In this document: positions 28,638 through 38,854 of the stretch, piece after piece
How the letters are laid out: each line of letters begins with the position of its first letter
How positions within the stretch are numbered: position 1 is the stretch's first letter
NCBI GenBank assembly: GCA_040218145.1
Contig: JAVJQK010000051.1
Coordinates: forward strand, 32,821-96,820
DNA from: Sandaracinaceae bacterium
Lineage (GTDB): Bacteria; Myxococcota_A; Polyangia; Polyangiales; Sandaracinaceae
DNA length: 64,000 nt
Reading direction: 5' to 3'
Position numbers and translations under genes: made by a program
The notes under the pieces: generated by a model
Seen by the model: the letters and a program-made list of their open reading frames with translations, nothing else
Databases searched by the model: none
What the model was told of the DNA's origin: nothing

Positions 28638-29543
28638 TCAGAAGTGCCAGGGGAACTTGGTGAAGTCCTTGTCGCGCTTCTCCAGGAAGGCGTCGCGCCC
28701 CTCCTGGGCCTCGTCGGTGGCGTAGCCGAGGCGCGTGGCCTCGCCGGCGAAGATCTGCTGCCCGACCAGCCCGTCGTCGATCATGTTCATCGCGAACTTG
28801 AGCATCCGGATGGCGGTCGGGCTCTTGGTCACGATCTCCTTCGCCCAGTCGAGGGCGAACGACTCCAGCTCGGCGTGGGGCACGACGGCGTTGACCATGC
28901 CCATGTCGGCCGCCTGCTGCGCCGTGTAGTTCCCGCCGACGAAGAAGATCTCGCGCGCCTTCTTCTGGCCCACCATGCGCGCGAGGTAGGCGCTCCCGTA
29001 GCCCGCGTCGTAGCTCGCGACGTCGGCGTCGGTCTGCTTGAACACCGCGTGCTCCTCGCTCGCGATCGTCAGGTCGCAGACCACGTGCAGGCTGTGACCG
29101 CCGCCGACCGCCCAGCCCGGCGCCACGCACATGACGACCTTGGGCATGAAGCGGATGAGGCGCTGGACCTCGAGGATGTGCAGCCGGCCGAGCCGCGCGG
29201 GATCGACGCCGCCCGCGCCCTCGTACTTGTAGCCGTCCTTGCCGCGGATGCGCTGGTCGCCGCCCGAGCAGAACGCCCAGCCGCCGTCCTTCGGCGAGGG
29301 GCCGTTGCCCGTGAGGATCACGCAGCCGACGTCGCTCCACATGCGCGCGTGGTCGAGCGCGCGGTACAGCTCGTCCACCGTGTGCGGGCGGAACGCGTTG
29401 CGCACCTCGGGCCGATCGAAGGCGATGCGGACGCAGCCGAGGTCCTTCGCGCGGTGGTAGGTGATGTCGGTGAAGTCGAGGCCCTCGACCTCGGTCCAGC
29501 GCGCGGGGTCGAAGATGTCCGAGACCTTGCGAGTGTCGCCCAT
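28638..29543 (-). CDS. menB: 1,4-dihydroxy-2-naphthoyl-CoA synthase (MenB)
   Basis: Crotonase-fold ring-closing enzyme of menaquinone synthesis, converting o-succinylbenzoyl-CoA to DHNA-CoA; 301 aa. Family-specific features are present: GNGPSPKDGGWAFCSGGDQR for the oxyanion/active-site loop, IRFMPKVVMCVAPGWAVGGG, TDADVASYDAGYGSAYLARM, and the C-terminal FLEKRDKDFTKFPWHF. ATG 29543 is chosen because MenB proteins start close to this point. No other men gene lies in the window, so menaquinone genes are scattered. Confidence 0.93.
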   Translation of the reverse strand: MGDTRKVSDIFDPARWTEVEGLDFTDITYHRAKDLGCVRIAFDRPEVRNAFRPHTVDELYRALDHARMWSDVGCVILTGNGPSPKDGGWAFCSGGDQRIRGKDGYKYEGAGGVDPARLGRLHILEVQRLIRFMPKVVMCVAPGWAVGGGHSLHVVCDLTIASEEHAVFKQTDADVASYDAGYGSAYLARMVGQKKAREIFFVGGNYTAQQAADMGMVNAVVPHAELESFALDWAKEIVTKSPTAIRMLKFAMNMIDDGLVGQQIFAGEATRLGYATDEAQEGRDAFLEKRDKDFTKFPWHF

Positions 29544-29598
29544 GGCGCGGTCATAGATCGGTTCGCGGCGCCGTGCAGCCTGGGGTAGACCATGGCCC

Positions 29599-30396
29599 AT
29601 GAGCGAAGACCGCGTCCTGGTGAAGCGCGACGGCCCCGTCGCCCACGTCTCCCTCAACCGCCCCGAGAAGCGCAACGGGCTCGACCTCGCGATGTTCGAG
29701 GGCATCATCGAGGCGGGCAAGGCGCTGAAGGCCGACCCCAGCGTCCGCGCGGTGGTGCTCTCGGGCGAGGGCCCGGCCTTCTGCGCGGGGCTCGACTTCC
29801 AGGCGTTCATGGCGTCGGGCGACGTGGGCAAGAAGCTCCTCGAGCGGCCCGACGACAGCCCGGCCAACCTCGCGCAGCGGGTCGGCTGGATCTGGCAGGA
29901 GGTGCCCGTCCCGGTCATCGCGGCGCTCCACGGCTTCGTCTTCGGCGGCGGCCTGCAGATCGCGCTCGGGGCGGACGTGCGCTACGTGCACCCCGAGACG
30001 CAGCTCAGCGTGATGGAGATCCGCTGGGGCCTCATCCCGGACATGGGCATCACCAAGACCCTGCCCGGGCTCGTGCGCCCCGACGTGGCGCGCGAGCTGA
30101 CGTTCACGGGCCGCCGTGTCTCCGGGGAAGAGGCAGTGCAGCTCGGCCTCGCCACGCGGCTGAGCGCCGAGCCGCTGAAGGACGCGCTCGAGACGGCCCA
30201 CGCCATCGCGGCGAACAGCCCGCACGCCATCCGCAACGGCAAGCGGCTCTGGCAGGAGGCGCCCTCGATGTCCGTGGCGGACGCGTTCCTGCGCGAGACC
30301 GAGCTGCAGCTCGAGCTGCTCGGCAGCAAGAACCAGATGGAGGCGGTCACGGCCGGCTTCGCCAAGCGCCCGCCGTCGTTCGAGGACCCCGACTGA
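29599..30396 (+). CDS. Enoyl-CoA hydratase/isomerase family protein (crotonase)
   Basis: 265 aa crotonase. LSGEGPAFCAGLDFQAF gives the first oxyanion-hole backbone, ALHGFVFGGGLQIALGADVRY the second. The residues equivalent to Glu144/Glu164 of rat hydratase are partly replaced (VMEIRWGLIPDMG keeps a Glu), so the activity may be isomerase or hydrolase rather than hydratase. Divergent from menB with 55 bases between; no operon partner. Assignment below family level is not possible. Confidence 0.9.
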   Translation: MSEDRVLVKRDGPVAHVSLNRPEKRNGLDLAMFEGIIEAGKALKADPSVRAVVLSGEGPAFCAGLDFQAFMASGDVGKKLLERPDDSPANLAQRVGWIWQEVPVPVIAALHGFVFGGGLQIALGADVRYVHPETQLSVMEIRWGLIPDMGITKTLPGLVRPDVARELTFTGRRVSGEEAVQLGLATRLSAEPLKDALETAHAIAANSPHAIRNGKRLWQEAPSMSVADAFLRETELQLELLGSKNQMEAVTAGFAKRPPSFEDPD

Positions 30397-30397
30397 G

Positions 30398-31348
30398 CTA
30401 CTCGTGGGCCAGGAGATCGAGCTGCGACTGCACGCCGGCGCGGATCAGCTCGTCGAACGCCGCGACCTGCGCCGCTGACACCGGGCCCTCGCCCGTCACG
30501 CCGACCTGGGCCGGGTACACGGGCGGGGCGAAGCGATAGCGCAGCTTGGCGGGCGTCGGGATGTGGGGCAGCGGGCCGAAGGCGAGCCCCCAGGGCAGCG
30601 ACAGGTGCACGGGCCAGATGTGCGCGCGGGCGATCTGCGGCAGCCGCAGCGCCTCGGCGAAGCGGCGCCCGTCGGAGAGCACCATCAGCGTCTCGTGCGC
30701 GCCCGCGTTGGCCACCGGGATCACGGGCACGTTCGCCTCGAGCGCGAGCCGGGCGTAGCCCGTGCGCCCCGCGAACTGCACGTGATAGCGGTCCTTGTAC
30801 GGCCGCCAGACGTCGAGGTCGCCGCCCGGCATGACGAGCAGGTCCTGCTTCCACTGGGTCAGCACCCGGCTCGCCACCTTGCGGTCGCCGCGGACCACGC
30901 CTCGCGACGAGAAGAACTCGCCGGTGACGGAGTTGCTGAAGAGCATCTCGTGGGCCGCGGGGTGGATGGGGCGCACGGTGCCGAAGTGCGTGTACCAGGC
31001 CCAGAGGAGGCCCCAGCTGTCGAGGAAGAGGGTGCCGCCGCTGTGGTTGCTGACCACCATGGCGGGGGCCTCGGGCACGTGGTGCCAGCCGGCCACCTCG
31101 ACCCGGAAGTAGCGGCGGCGAGGGCCGAAGACCGCGCCGAGCCAGCGACGCAGGCCCTCGACCCGGACCGGGTCGTAGTCCGAGACGTGCGCGCCCCACT
31201 CGTGTCCGTCGGGCTGCAGCCAGCGGAGCAGCCAGGCCTTCTGGCGCTTGCCGCGCCGAGGCGGATCGGGGGCCTGGACCCGGCTGCGAGGAGGCGCGGC
31301 TTGGTTGGAATCCGTCTCTTCCGCCACGGCGCTGCTTCCCTCCCGCAT
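30398..31348 (-). CDS. Lysophospholipid acyltransferase-like protein (LPLAT/MGAT type)
   Basis: 316 aa acyltransferase-like protein. NHSGGTLFLD at 101-110 is the variant catalytic block of the LPLAT/MGAT subgroup; FFSSRGVVRGDR and VMPGG (172-176) follow as blocks II and III. Probably acylates a lysophospholipid or glycolipid on the cytosolic face of the membrane. Its stop is one base from the stop of the convergent crotonase gene. ATG 31348 lies in a divergent 82-base gap with the hydrolase gene, so the two may be co-regulated lipid enzymes. Confidence 0.8.
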   Translation of the reverse strand: MREGSSAVAEETDSNQAAPPRSRVQAPDPPRRGKRQKAWLLRWLQPDGHEWGAHVSDYDPVRVEGLRRWLGAVFGPRRRYFRVEVAGWHHVPEAPAMVVSNHSGGTLFLDSWGLLWAWYTHFGTVRPIHPAAHEMLFSNSVTGEFFSSRGVVRGDRKVASRVLTQWKQDLLVMPGGDLDVWRPYKDRYHVQFAGRTGYARLALEANVPVIPVANAGAHETLMVLSDGRRFAEALRLPQIARAHIWPVHLSLPWGLAFGPLPHIPTPAKLRYRFAPPVYPAQVGVTGEGPVSAAQVAAFDELIRAGVQSQLDLLAHE

Positions 31349-31430
31349 GTGTATGCGATCTAAGACCAGACCCCAGGGAAGCAACGTGAGTTTGGTGGTG
31401 AGGCACCCGATGGTGCTTAATGGTGGGGAC

Positions 31431-32386
31431 GTGAGTAACGAGGTGGAGACGTTCGACGCGTTCGTGGCGCGCCAGCGCAGCGAGCGCGCGGCGTCCCGAC
31501 CGGACGGCGACGGCACGCGGCGCACGCCGGTCCTGCATCACCTGCCTCGGCTCGCCGACCGGCTGATCCTCGGCGGCCTGCGCTTCCGCGGGTACACGAG
31601 CCGTCGGCTGCCCACGTCGGTCGGCATGCTCCACGCGCTCGAGGCGAAGGGCGGCGGCGAGCTGCCCCCCGTGCTCGTCCTGCACGGCCTCAGCGCGGCC
31701 GGGCAGTACTACGAGAGCGTGCTCCGTCGGGTCCGCCCGCACGTGCGCAGGGTGATCGCGCCCGACATGCCGGGGCACGGCTACAGCGAGCTGCCGCCCT
31801 CGGGGCTGAACCACGACACGCTCGGGATCGGCCTGCGCGAGGGGCTCGACCAGATCCTCGACGAGCCCGTGGTCGTCTTCGGCAACTCCCTCGGGGGCGC
31901 GGCCGCGGTGCGCTACGCGGTCGAGCGGCCCGAGCGCGTGCTGGGCCTGTTCCTGGCCGCGCCGGGCGGGGCGCCGATGGGGGCGGAGGACCTGGTCGAC
32001 TTCGTCGACGACTTCATGCTCTCCAACCACGGCAAGGCGCTCGACTTCGTCGACCGGCTCTTCCACCGCCCGCACCCCATGCGGCACGTGCTCGCGTGGG
32101 GCGTGCGGCAGCAGTTCGGGCGCACGGGCATCGAAGATCTCCTCCGCAGCCTCTCGCCCGAGACGCTGCTCAAGCCGGAGGAGCTCGAGCAGCTGAAGAT
32201 GCCGGTGTTCGTGGTGTGGGGGGAGGCGGACCGCATCCTGCGGCCCGAGCACCGCAAGTTCTTCGAGGACCACCTGCCCCCCCACGCCGAGGTGCACCGC
32301 ATCGAGGAGTACGGGCACGCGCCGCACATGAGCCACCCCGACTGCCTCACGCAGCGCCTGATCGAGTTCACGCGCGCGGTCGCCAA

Positions 32387-32396
<10 letters not shown>
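31431..32396 (+). CDS. Alpha/beta hydrolase
   Basis: 321 aa. HG at 85-86, nucleophile elbow GNSLGG (Ser153), acid in WGEADRIL and base in EYGHAPH. The cap between GAPMG and GEAD is typical of esterases and meta-cleavage hydrolases. GTG at 31431 is taken because a GGTGGGG motif precedes it; ATG 31410 is the alternative. Divergent to the acyltransferase gene, which suggests a shared lipid pathway. Overlaps the convergent protease gene by 10 bases. Confidence 0.85.
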
Positions 32397-33526
<1,130 letters not shown>

Positions 33527-33703
33527 CGTCTTCTCCTCCACCCCTGTGTCTTCGGGCACCCCTGTGTTTTCAGGGCTCGGAGGGCCTGCGACCATCGATG
33601 TTTTCTCAACGACTGTTGCGTGCTGCGAAATGTGACCGCGCAGGTGACGGAGGAGCGCGCGGCGCTCCCGCTCCCGCGGGCGAGGCCGGGAGAGTGTCGC
33701 CCC

Positions 33704-34165
33704 TCAGGTGACGGAATCGGCGACGGCGCGCGCTTCGATTTCGTAGGGGATCGCGAGGTAGGCGCGCTCGTCGCTCCAGCCGCGGGCGCGCGCGGCGAGG
33801 TACGAGGCCGCGTAGCGGGCGTAGAAGGTGGCCGTGCCCTCGCGGAGGATCTGGGTCACGTGCGTCACCTCGTGCGCGATCAACCGCAGGGGCACCCGGC
33901 CGTCGGGCCCCACCCGGCGCACGAAGCAGCGGCGGCCCAGCGCGATGCCGTCGGCCCGGGAGGCGAGCGCGACGTGGGCCACGAGCGAGGTCGGCCCGCG
34001 GACCTCGCTCCAGCGGGGCTGACGCACGACGAGCCGCGCCTCCTCGACCGCGCGGCGACACACGTCTGGCCCCGCGACGCGGCAGCGCAGCAGCGCGTCG
34101 AGCACGCGAGCGCCCTCTCGGGGCTCGAGCCGCCGCTCGGACGCATCGCTCACGCTGGTCTCCAC
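33704..34165 (-). CDS. HEXXH protein, DUF4157/eCIS-core-like
   Basis: 153 aa soluble protein with LIAHEVTHVTQ (HEVTH at 98-102), preceded by GRRCFVRR and followed by ATFYARYAASYLAARARGWSDERAYLAIPYEIEARA. This is the layout of the DUF4157 metallopeptidase-like domain, which in other bacteria is found in or near extracellular contractile injection systems and toxin cassettes. Here it stands alone, with no phage-tail or toxin gene near it. Zinc binding is likely; proteolytic activity is unproved. Confidence 0.6.
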   Translation of the reverse strand: METSVSDASERRLEPREGARVLDALLRCRVAGPDVCRRAVEEARLVVRQPRWSEVRGPTSLVAHVALASRADGIALGRRCFVRRVGPDGRVPLRLIAHEVTHVTQILREGTATFYARYAASYLAARARGWSDERAYLAIPYEIEARAVADSVT

Positions 34166-34208
34166 CGCTTGCTCCCGCCCCCACGTAATGCCACACCCCC
34201 GTCCTCTC

Positions 34209-34372
34209 TAGAGCGCATCTCAAAACCCCTCCCGTCGCCTGGCCGGCGGGACGGGCCCATCCGCGGCCGGTCGCTCCTCGAAAATACTCCGGCATTTCCT
34301 CGTCGCGCCCAACCACGGCTGGGACCCGTCGCGCTCGGCCATGCTCGGTCCGGCGTTCTGAGATGCGCTCTA
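34209..34372. mobile_element. MITE-like element with TA target duplication
   Basis: 164 bases bounded by TA on both sides and perfect 12-base terminal inverted repeats (GAGCGCATCTCA at 34211-34222, its complement at 34359-34370). No reading frame of its own. TA duplication and terminal repeats of this type are characteristic of non-autonomous relatives of IS630/Tc1-mariner transposons. It ends 24 bases before the prfC start, so it forms most of that gene's upstream region. Confidence 0.65.
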
Positions 34373-34396
34373 CTACGCCCGCTCCCCCCCGAATCG

Positions 34397-35983
34397 ATGT
34401 CCAAAGAGCACCTCAGGCGACGCACGTTCGCCATCATCAGCCACCCCGACGCGGGCAAGACGACCCTCACCGAGAAGCTCCTTCTCTACGGTGGGGCGAT
34501 CCACAGCGCGGGGGCGGTCAAGGCGCGGCGCTCGCAGCGCTCGGCGACGAGCGACTGGATGGAGCTCGAGAAGAAGCGCGGCATCAGCGTGACCTCGTCG
34601 GTCCTGCAGTTCGACTTCGGCGGTATCCGCTACAACCTCCTCGACACCCCGGGCCACCAGGACTTCTCCGAGGACACCTACCGCACGCTCACCGCGGCCG
34701 ACTGCGCGATCATGCTGATCGACGCGGCGAAGGGCGTGGAGGAGCAGACGAAGAAGCTCTTCCACGTGTGCCGCATGCGAGGCACGCCCATCGTCACGTT
34801 CGTGAACAAGCTCGACCGGCCCGCGCGCGATCCCTTCGAGCTGATGAGCGAGGTCGAGGACGTGCTCGGCCTGCAGACCGTGCCGATCACCTGGCCCGTG
34901 GGGAGCGGCGAGCTGTTCCGCGGCGTCTACGACATGCAGGGCAAGCGCGTGCTGACCTTCGAGCGCACCGCGAAGAACGCGCGCAAGGCGCCCGTGAAGG
35001 TGGGCGGCATCGAGGACCCGAAGCTCGGCGAGATCCTCGGCGAGGAGAACGCGGAGGAGCTGCACGGCGCGGTGGAGCTGCTCGAGGGCGCGGGCGACGA
35101 CTACGACCAGGCGCGCTTCCTCGCGGGCGAGATCAGCCCGGTCTTCTTCGGCTCCGCGCTGACCAACTTCGGGGTCGAGCCCTTCCTCGAGGACTTCGCG
35201 GACATGTGCCCGCCGCCCGGGCCGCGCGAGACGAGCGCGGGCACGATCTCGCCCTCGGACGATCAGTTCAGCGCCTTCGTGTTCAAGGTGCAGGCGAACA
35301 TGGACCCCTCGCACCGCGACCGCATCGCGTTCATGCGAATCGTCAGCGGCAAGTTCGAGAGCGGCATGCGCGTGCACCACTTCCGCATGGGCAAGAAGAT
35401 CCGGCTCGCGCGCGCCGAGCAGCTCTTCGCCGACGAGCGCCAGACGGTGCACGAGGCGTGGGCGGGCGACGTGGTCGGCCTCCACGATCCCGGCCTCTTC
35501 CGGATCGGCGACACGCTCGCCTCCGACACCCCGCTCACCTTCGACGCGGTGCCGCGCTTCAGCCCCGAGCACTTCGCGCGGCTCGAGCTGGTCGATCCGC
35601 TCAAGCGCAAGCAGCTCCAGAAGGGCCTCGCGCAGCTCTCCGAGGAGGGCACCGTGCAGCTCTTCTTCGAGCCCGGGCGCGAGAAGGACCCGATCTGCGG
35701 CGTGGTCGGTCAGCTCCAGTTCGACGTGCTCGCCTACCGGCTCGAGCACGAGTACGGCGCGGAGGTCCGCCTCGACCGCCTCGGCTACTCCTTCGCCCGC
35801 TGGGTGCTGGAGGCCGAGACGCCCGACGCGCTCAAGGCCGCCCGCGTGCCGCTGGCCGTGACCGACGTCGACGGCCTGCCCGTCGCGCTGGTCCGCGACC
35901 AGTGGGAGCTGGGGCGCCTGCAGCGCGACAACGAGAAGTGGGAGTTCCGGGAGACGGCGCCGATCCGTCAGGGCGAGGCCTGA
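34397..35983 (+). CDS. prfC: Peptide chain release factor 3
   Basis: GTPase RF3, 528 aa, which recycles RF1/RF2 after termination. G1 SHPDAGKTT at 15-23, G3 DTPGHQDF, G4 NKLD, and a full EF-G-like domain II and III (KVQANMDPSHRDRIAFMR; GVVGQLQFDVLAYRL). Length matches E. coli RF3. ATG 34397 is the only start giving a family-like N-terminus; the upstream sequence is poor in Shine-Dalgarno bases. Its stop abuts the stop of the convergent hemerythrin gene (shared TGATCA). Confidence 0.96.
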   Translation: MSKEHLRRRTFAIISHPDAGKTTLTEKLLLYGGAIHSAGAVKARRSQRSATSDWMELEKKRGISVTSSVLQFDFGGIRYNLLDTPGHQDFSEDTYRTLTAADCAIMLIDAAKGVEEQTKKLFHVCRMRGTPIVTFVNKLDRPARDPFELMSEVEDVLGLQTVPITWPVGSGELFRGVYDMQGKRVLTFERTAKNARKAPVKVGGIEDPKLGEILGEENAEELHGAVELLEGAGDDYDQARFLAGEISPVFFGSALTNFGVEPFLEDFADMCPPPGPRETSAGTISPSDDQFSAFVFKVQANMDPSHRDRIAFMRIVSGKFESGMRVHHFRMGKKIRLARAEQLFADERQTVHEAWAGDVVGLHDPGLFRIGDTLASDTPLTFDAVPRFSPEHFARLELVDPLKRKQLQKGLAQLSEEGTVQLFFEPGREKDPICGVVGQLQFDVLAYRLEHEYGAEVRLDRLGYSFARWVLEAETPDALKAARVPLAVTDVDGLPVALVRDQWELGRLQRDNEKWEFRETAPIRQGEA

Positions 35984-36430
35984 TCACGCCGCGACGTCGT
36001 GCGCTCTGCGTTTGGCTTCGTCGTAGATCTCGCCCAGCCGCTGCTGGGCGCTCGCGCCGAAGAGGAAGTGCGCGGCGGGGAAGAGCCGCTCCTGCTCCCA
36101 TCGGAAGTGGTGCTCGAGCGTCTGCGCGAGCTCCTGCAGGCAGATGTCGCGGTCGGGCGTGTCGGGCGTCATCGCGACCAGGTCGCTCACCATCACCTCG
36201 AGCGTCCGGTGCATCTCGGAGGCCTCCGTGCCGAGCTCGCGGCCGCGCTCGTGGGAGAGCAGGGCCGTGTAGATGGAGCTGCGCTCGGCGTCGTCGTGAA
36301 TACGGAGCGCGCGCGTGAGGCGGCCGAGGGTGGCGACCTTGCCGGCCGGGTCGATGGCCTCGGTCGCCTCGCGGATCGCGCGTCGCAGGGCCTCGTGGTC
36401 GCGCCGGATCTTCTCGAAGATGGTGGTCAT
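35984..36430 (-). CDS. Hemerythrin-like (HHE) protein
   Basis: 148 aa four-helix protein. Conserved ligands of the HHE cation-binding fold are visible: DHEALRR, RIHDDAERSSIY, MHRTLE, HHFRWEQERLFP. Non-haem di-iron sites of this kind bind O2, NO or peroxide, or act in iron-sulfur repair. Convergent with prfC; divergent from a second hemerythrin-like gene at 36609 with 178 bases between, so the two may be regulated together. Confidence 0.85.
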   Translation of the reverse strand: MTTIFEKIRRDHEALRRAIREATEAIDPAGKVATLGRLTRALRIHDDAERSSIYTALLSHERGRELGTEASEMHRTLEVMVSDLVAMTPDTPDRDICLQELAQTLEHHFRWEQERLFPAAHFLFGASAQQRLGEIYDEAKRRAHDVAA

Positions 36431-36608
36431 GGCACCCGGTGTTTCAAGGGGTGTACCGGTGCCCCGGGCGGGGACGTCCGGGGCGCCCGGGCCCGTTCTC
36501 GCGGGAAGTGACCCGTGTCGAAGCGCCACGATGTGACGGTCTCGTTGTCGGGCGAACCCCTCTGGGTGCGGCGGCGTCGGGGCGTTCATCCTGGAAGAGT
36601 GGCGCGAT

Positions 36609-37190
36609 GTGGGTGCCAGCGAGGTCTGTGTGCCCACCCCTGTCGAGAAGCCGAGAGATCCCCTGCGAGAGACCGAGCCCGAGCTGGCCGTGCCGCTGGC
36701 GCGCACCGACTCGAGCGCGGAGGCGCGCGCCGTGTTCGCGCCGCTCTGCGCCGAGCACGACCTCAAACGATGTCTGCTGCGGGCGTTCTCCCTCGCGGAG
36801 GCGTCGACGCAGCACCAGCCCGGGGTGCGTCAGCGCGCGCTCGGCCAGCTGCAACGCTTCGTGCGGATTCACGACCGGGCCGAGCACACGACCGTGTACG
36901 CCGCGCTGCTCGCCCAGCCTCGCACGCGCCGGCTCGCGCAGGTCGCCATCGAGGAGCACCACGCGCTCGACGCGGCGCTCAGCGACCTGGCCGAGGCGGT
37001 CGCGGCGGGCGCAGCGCAGGAGATCGGAGAGCGCATGGGCCGCTACCGGGATCTGCTCACCGTGCACCTGCTCCGCGAGGAGAACGAGCTGTTCCCCCTC
37101 GCGTATCAGGTGCTCGGGTCGGAGCGGTGCCTGCGCATGGTGCGGCGCTTCCGCGACGTGCGGCAGGCCGCGCAGCGCCTCGAGGAGTGA
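36609..37190 (+). CDS. Second hemerythrin-like protein
   Basis: 193 aa. EHDLKRCLL, RIHDRAEHTTVYAALL, EEHHALDAAL and LLREENELFPLAYQ match the ligand positions of the neighbouring HHE protein, but helix 1 carries Cys in place of Ala/Arg around its His. Start GTG 36609 is tentative; the first 40 residues are not conserved. The two genes are probably an old duplication turned head to head. Confidence 0.75.
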   Translation: MGASEVCVPTPVEKPRDPLRETEPELAVPLARTDSSAEARAVFAPLCAEHDLKRCLLRAFSLAEASTQHQPGVRQRALGQLQRFVRIHDRAEHTTVYAALLAQPRTRRLAQVAIEEHHALDAALSDLAEAVAAGAAQEIGERMGRYRDLLTVHLLREENELFPLAYQVLGSERCLRMVRRFRDVRQAAQRLEE

Positions 37191-37194
37191 GCGG

Positions 37195-38823
37195 CTACGG
37201 GGTGCAGACGCCCGCGGTGCAGCTCCCGGTCTGGCAGCGGTTCTCGACGCCGGCCGGGTCGCAGGCCTCGCCGGTGCCGAGCACGGGGCGGAGCGTGGCG
37301 ACGATCTCGTGCGGCGCCTCGCCCTCGTCCATCACGCCGAGCTGCTCGACGACCAGCGCGAAGGTGCCCGCGCCGATCTCCGTCACCTCGATGGTGCTGC
37401 GCACGTTTCCGTCGCTGATGTCGTTGTTGCAGGCGAGCTCGCTGCCGGAGTCGAAGCAGTTGGCGCGCATGTAGAGGATCGTGTCCGTCTCGCCCGTGCC
37501 CGCCGCGTCGGTGGTGACGGTCAGGTCCCAGAGCCCGTCCGGGATGGTCATCAGGTAGACCTTCTCGATGCCGATGCTGTCCTCGAGCGGGACGCACTCG
37601 AGGGTGGGGCGGAGCACGCCGCGGCCCGAGCCGGTGCTGCCCGTGAGCGTCTGCGTGACGGTCATGTTGCCCATCGGCTCGAAGTACGGGAACTCGGTCG
37701 CGAGGCCGCAGACGTTGTTCGCGTCGGGGGTCGGCGCGCAGCGGCCGTCGGTGCACATCATCTCGCGGCGACAGACCATCTCGCCGCCGCACTCGGCGTT
37801 CCACCCGACGAGGGTCGCCTCGGCGGGCACGACGTCGATGGGATCGCTGAGGAGGTAGCCCTGGTCGTACGCCCGGAACGCGACGCGGTCGACGCCGTTG
37901 GCGCGGATGAAGGGCGCGAGGTTGACCGCGGTCTCCCGGACGAGCGCGAAGCCGTTGTAGTCCGGGTCCTCGATCGCCGGGTCGAAGCGGAAGATCGCCA
38001 CGTCGCGGTCCACCGACGCGGGGCTGCCGTCGTCGGTGATGTCGAGCAGCTCGCCGCCGACGTAGAAGTTCATCGCGATGCCCGTCACGTTGCCGTCGGG
38101 GTCCGCGCCGGTCGCGAAGATGTGGGCCTCGTCCTCGGCGAGGTAGAGCTCACCGGTCGCGATGGTGGGGGCCTGGTTGGGCTCCACCGAGATGTCGATC
38201 CGCATCATGCCGCGGTCCATGAGGCGCGACATCATCGGGGGCTCGGCGACGCCGCCCACGATGGCCCAGACGGTGCTGCCGCCCTCGACCGTGATCGAGC
38301 CGCGCGAGCGCACCTCGAGGCGTGACTCCGCGTCGAAGCAGCGCGGCGGCATGATCGAGCCGTCCGGCGCGTCGCAGCCCTCGGTGCGGAAGAGGATGAA
38401 CGTGTTGAAGAGCGGGTTCGTCTCCGCGTTCACCACGTCGACCGTCAGCCTCATGAGGCCCTCGCCCGGCACCGCGATCTCGAGGATCTGCTGCGGCGTC
38501 ATCGTCGTCGCCATCGGGTTGCCGCACGGGATCGGCACGCCGAAGGGCTCGATGGTGATGGGCGTGCCCACCGTCTCGGGCGCGGTGGTGATCTTCGAGG
38601 TGTCGACGCGCACGCCGATGGTGCGGCTGGTGTCGGCCTCGATCTGCATCGCCGCGCCGCACGCCGTGCTCGGGCCGGCGTCGGGCTCTTCGCCCGCGTC
38701 CTCGATCGGGCCTGCGTCGCCGGGGCCGGCGTCGTCGGGCGTGGTCATCCCGCCGTCACAGCCGGCGAGCGCGAGGAGGCAGAGGAGGGTGAGGCCGGTG
38801 AACGGCGAGAGGCGATGAAGCAT
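37195..38823 (-). CDS. Lipoprotein, paralogue A of a tandem pair
   Basis: 542 aa. Lipobox LALAGC (Cys near 22), Asp/Ala/Gly/Pro linker, then a beta-rich body ending in a Cys motif (CDPAGVENRCQTGSCTAGVC). It shares its whole layout with the next gene at 38855: EVRSRGSITVEGGSTVWAIV, VEPNQAPT, CGGEMVCRREMMCTDGRC, TLRPVLGTGEACD. The two halves of the body look like PPC/calx-type beta-sandwich repeats. No enzyme motif. Surface location inferred. Confidence 0.75.
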   Translation of the reverse strand: MLHRLSPFTGLTLLCLLALAGCDGGMTTPDDAGPGDAGPIEDAGEEPDAGPSTACGAAMQIEADTSRTIGVRVDTSKITTAPETVGTPITIEPFGVPIPCGNPMATTMTPQQILEIAVPGEGLMRLTVDVVNAETNPLFNTFILFRTEGCDAPDGSIMPPRCFDAESRLEVRSRGSITVEGGSTVWAIVGGVAEPPMMSRLMDRGMMRIDISVEPNQAPTIATGELYLAEDEAHIFATGADPDGNVTGIAMNFYVGGELLDITDDGSPASVDRDVAIFRFDPAIEDPDYNGFALVRETAVNLAPFIRANGVDRVAFRAYDQGYLLSDPIDVVPAEATLVGWNAECGGEMVCRREMMCTDGRCAPTPDANNVCGLATEFPYFEPMGNMTVTQTLTGSTGSGRGVLRPTLECVPLEDSIGIEKVYLMTIPDGLWDLTVTTDAAGTGETDTILYMRANCFDSGSELACNNDISDGNVRSTIEVTEIGAGTFALVVEQLGVMDEGEAPHEIVATLRPVLGTGEACDPAGVENRCQTGSCTAGVCTP

Positions 38824-38854
38824 GGAAAGTTCTCTTGGTAGGGGCTCGGAAGAA

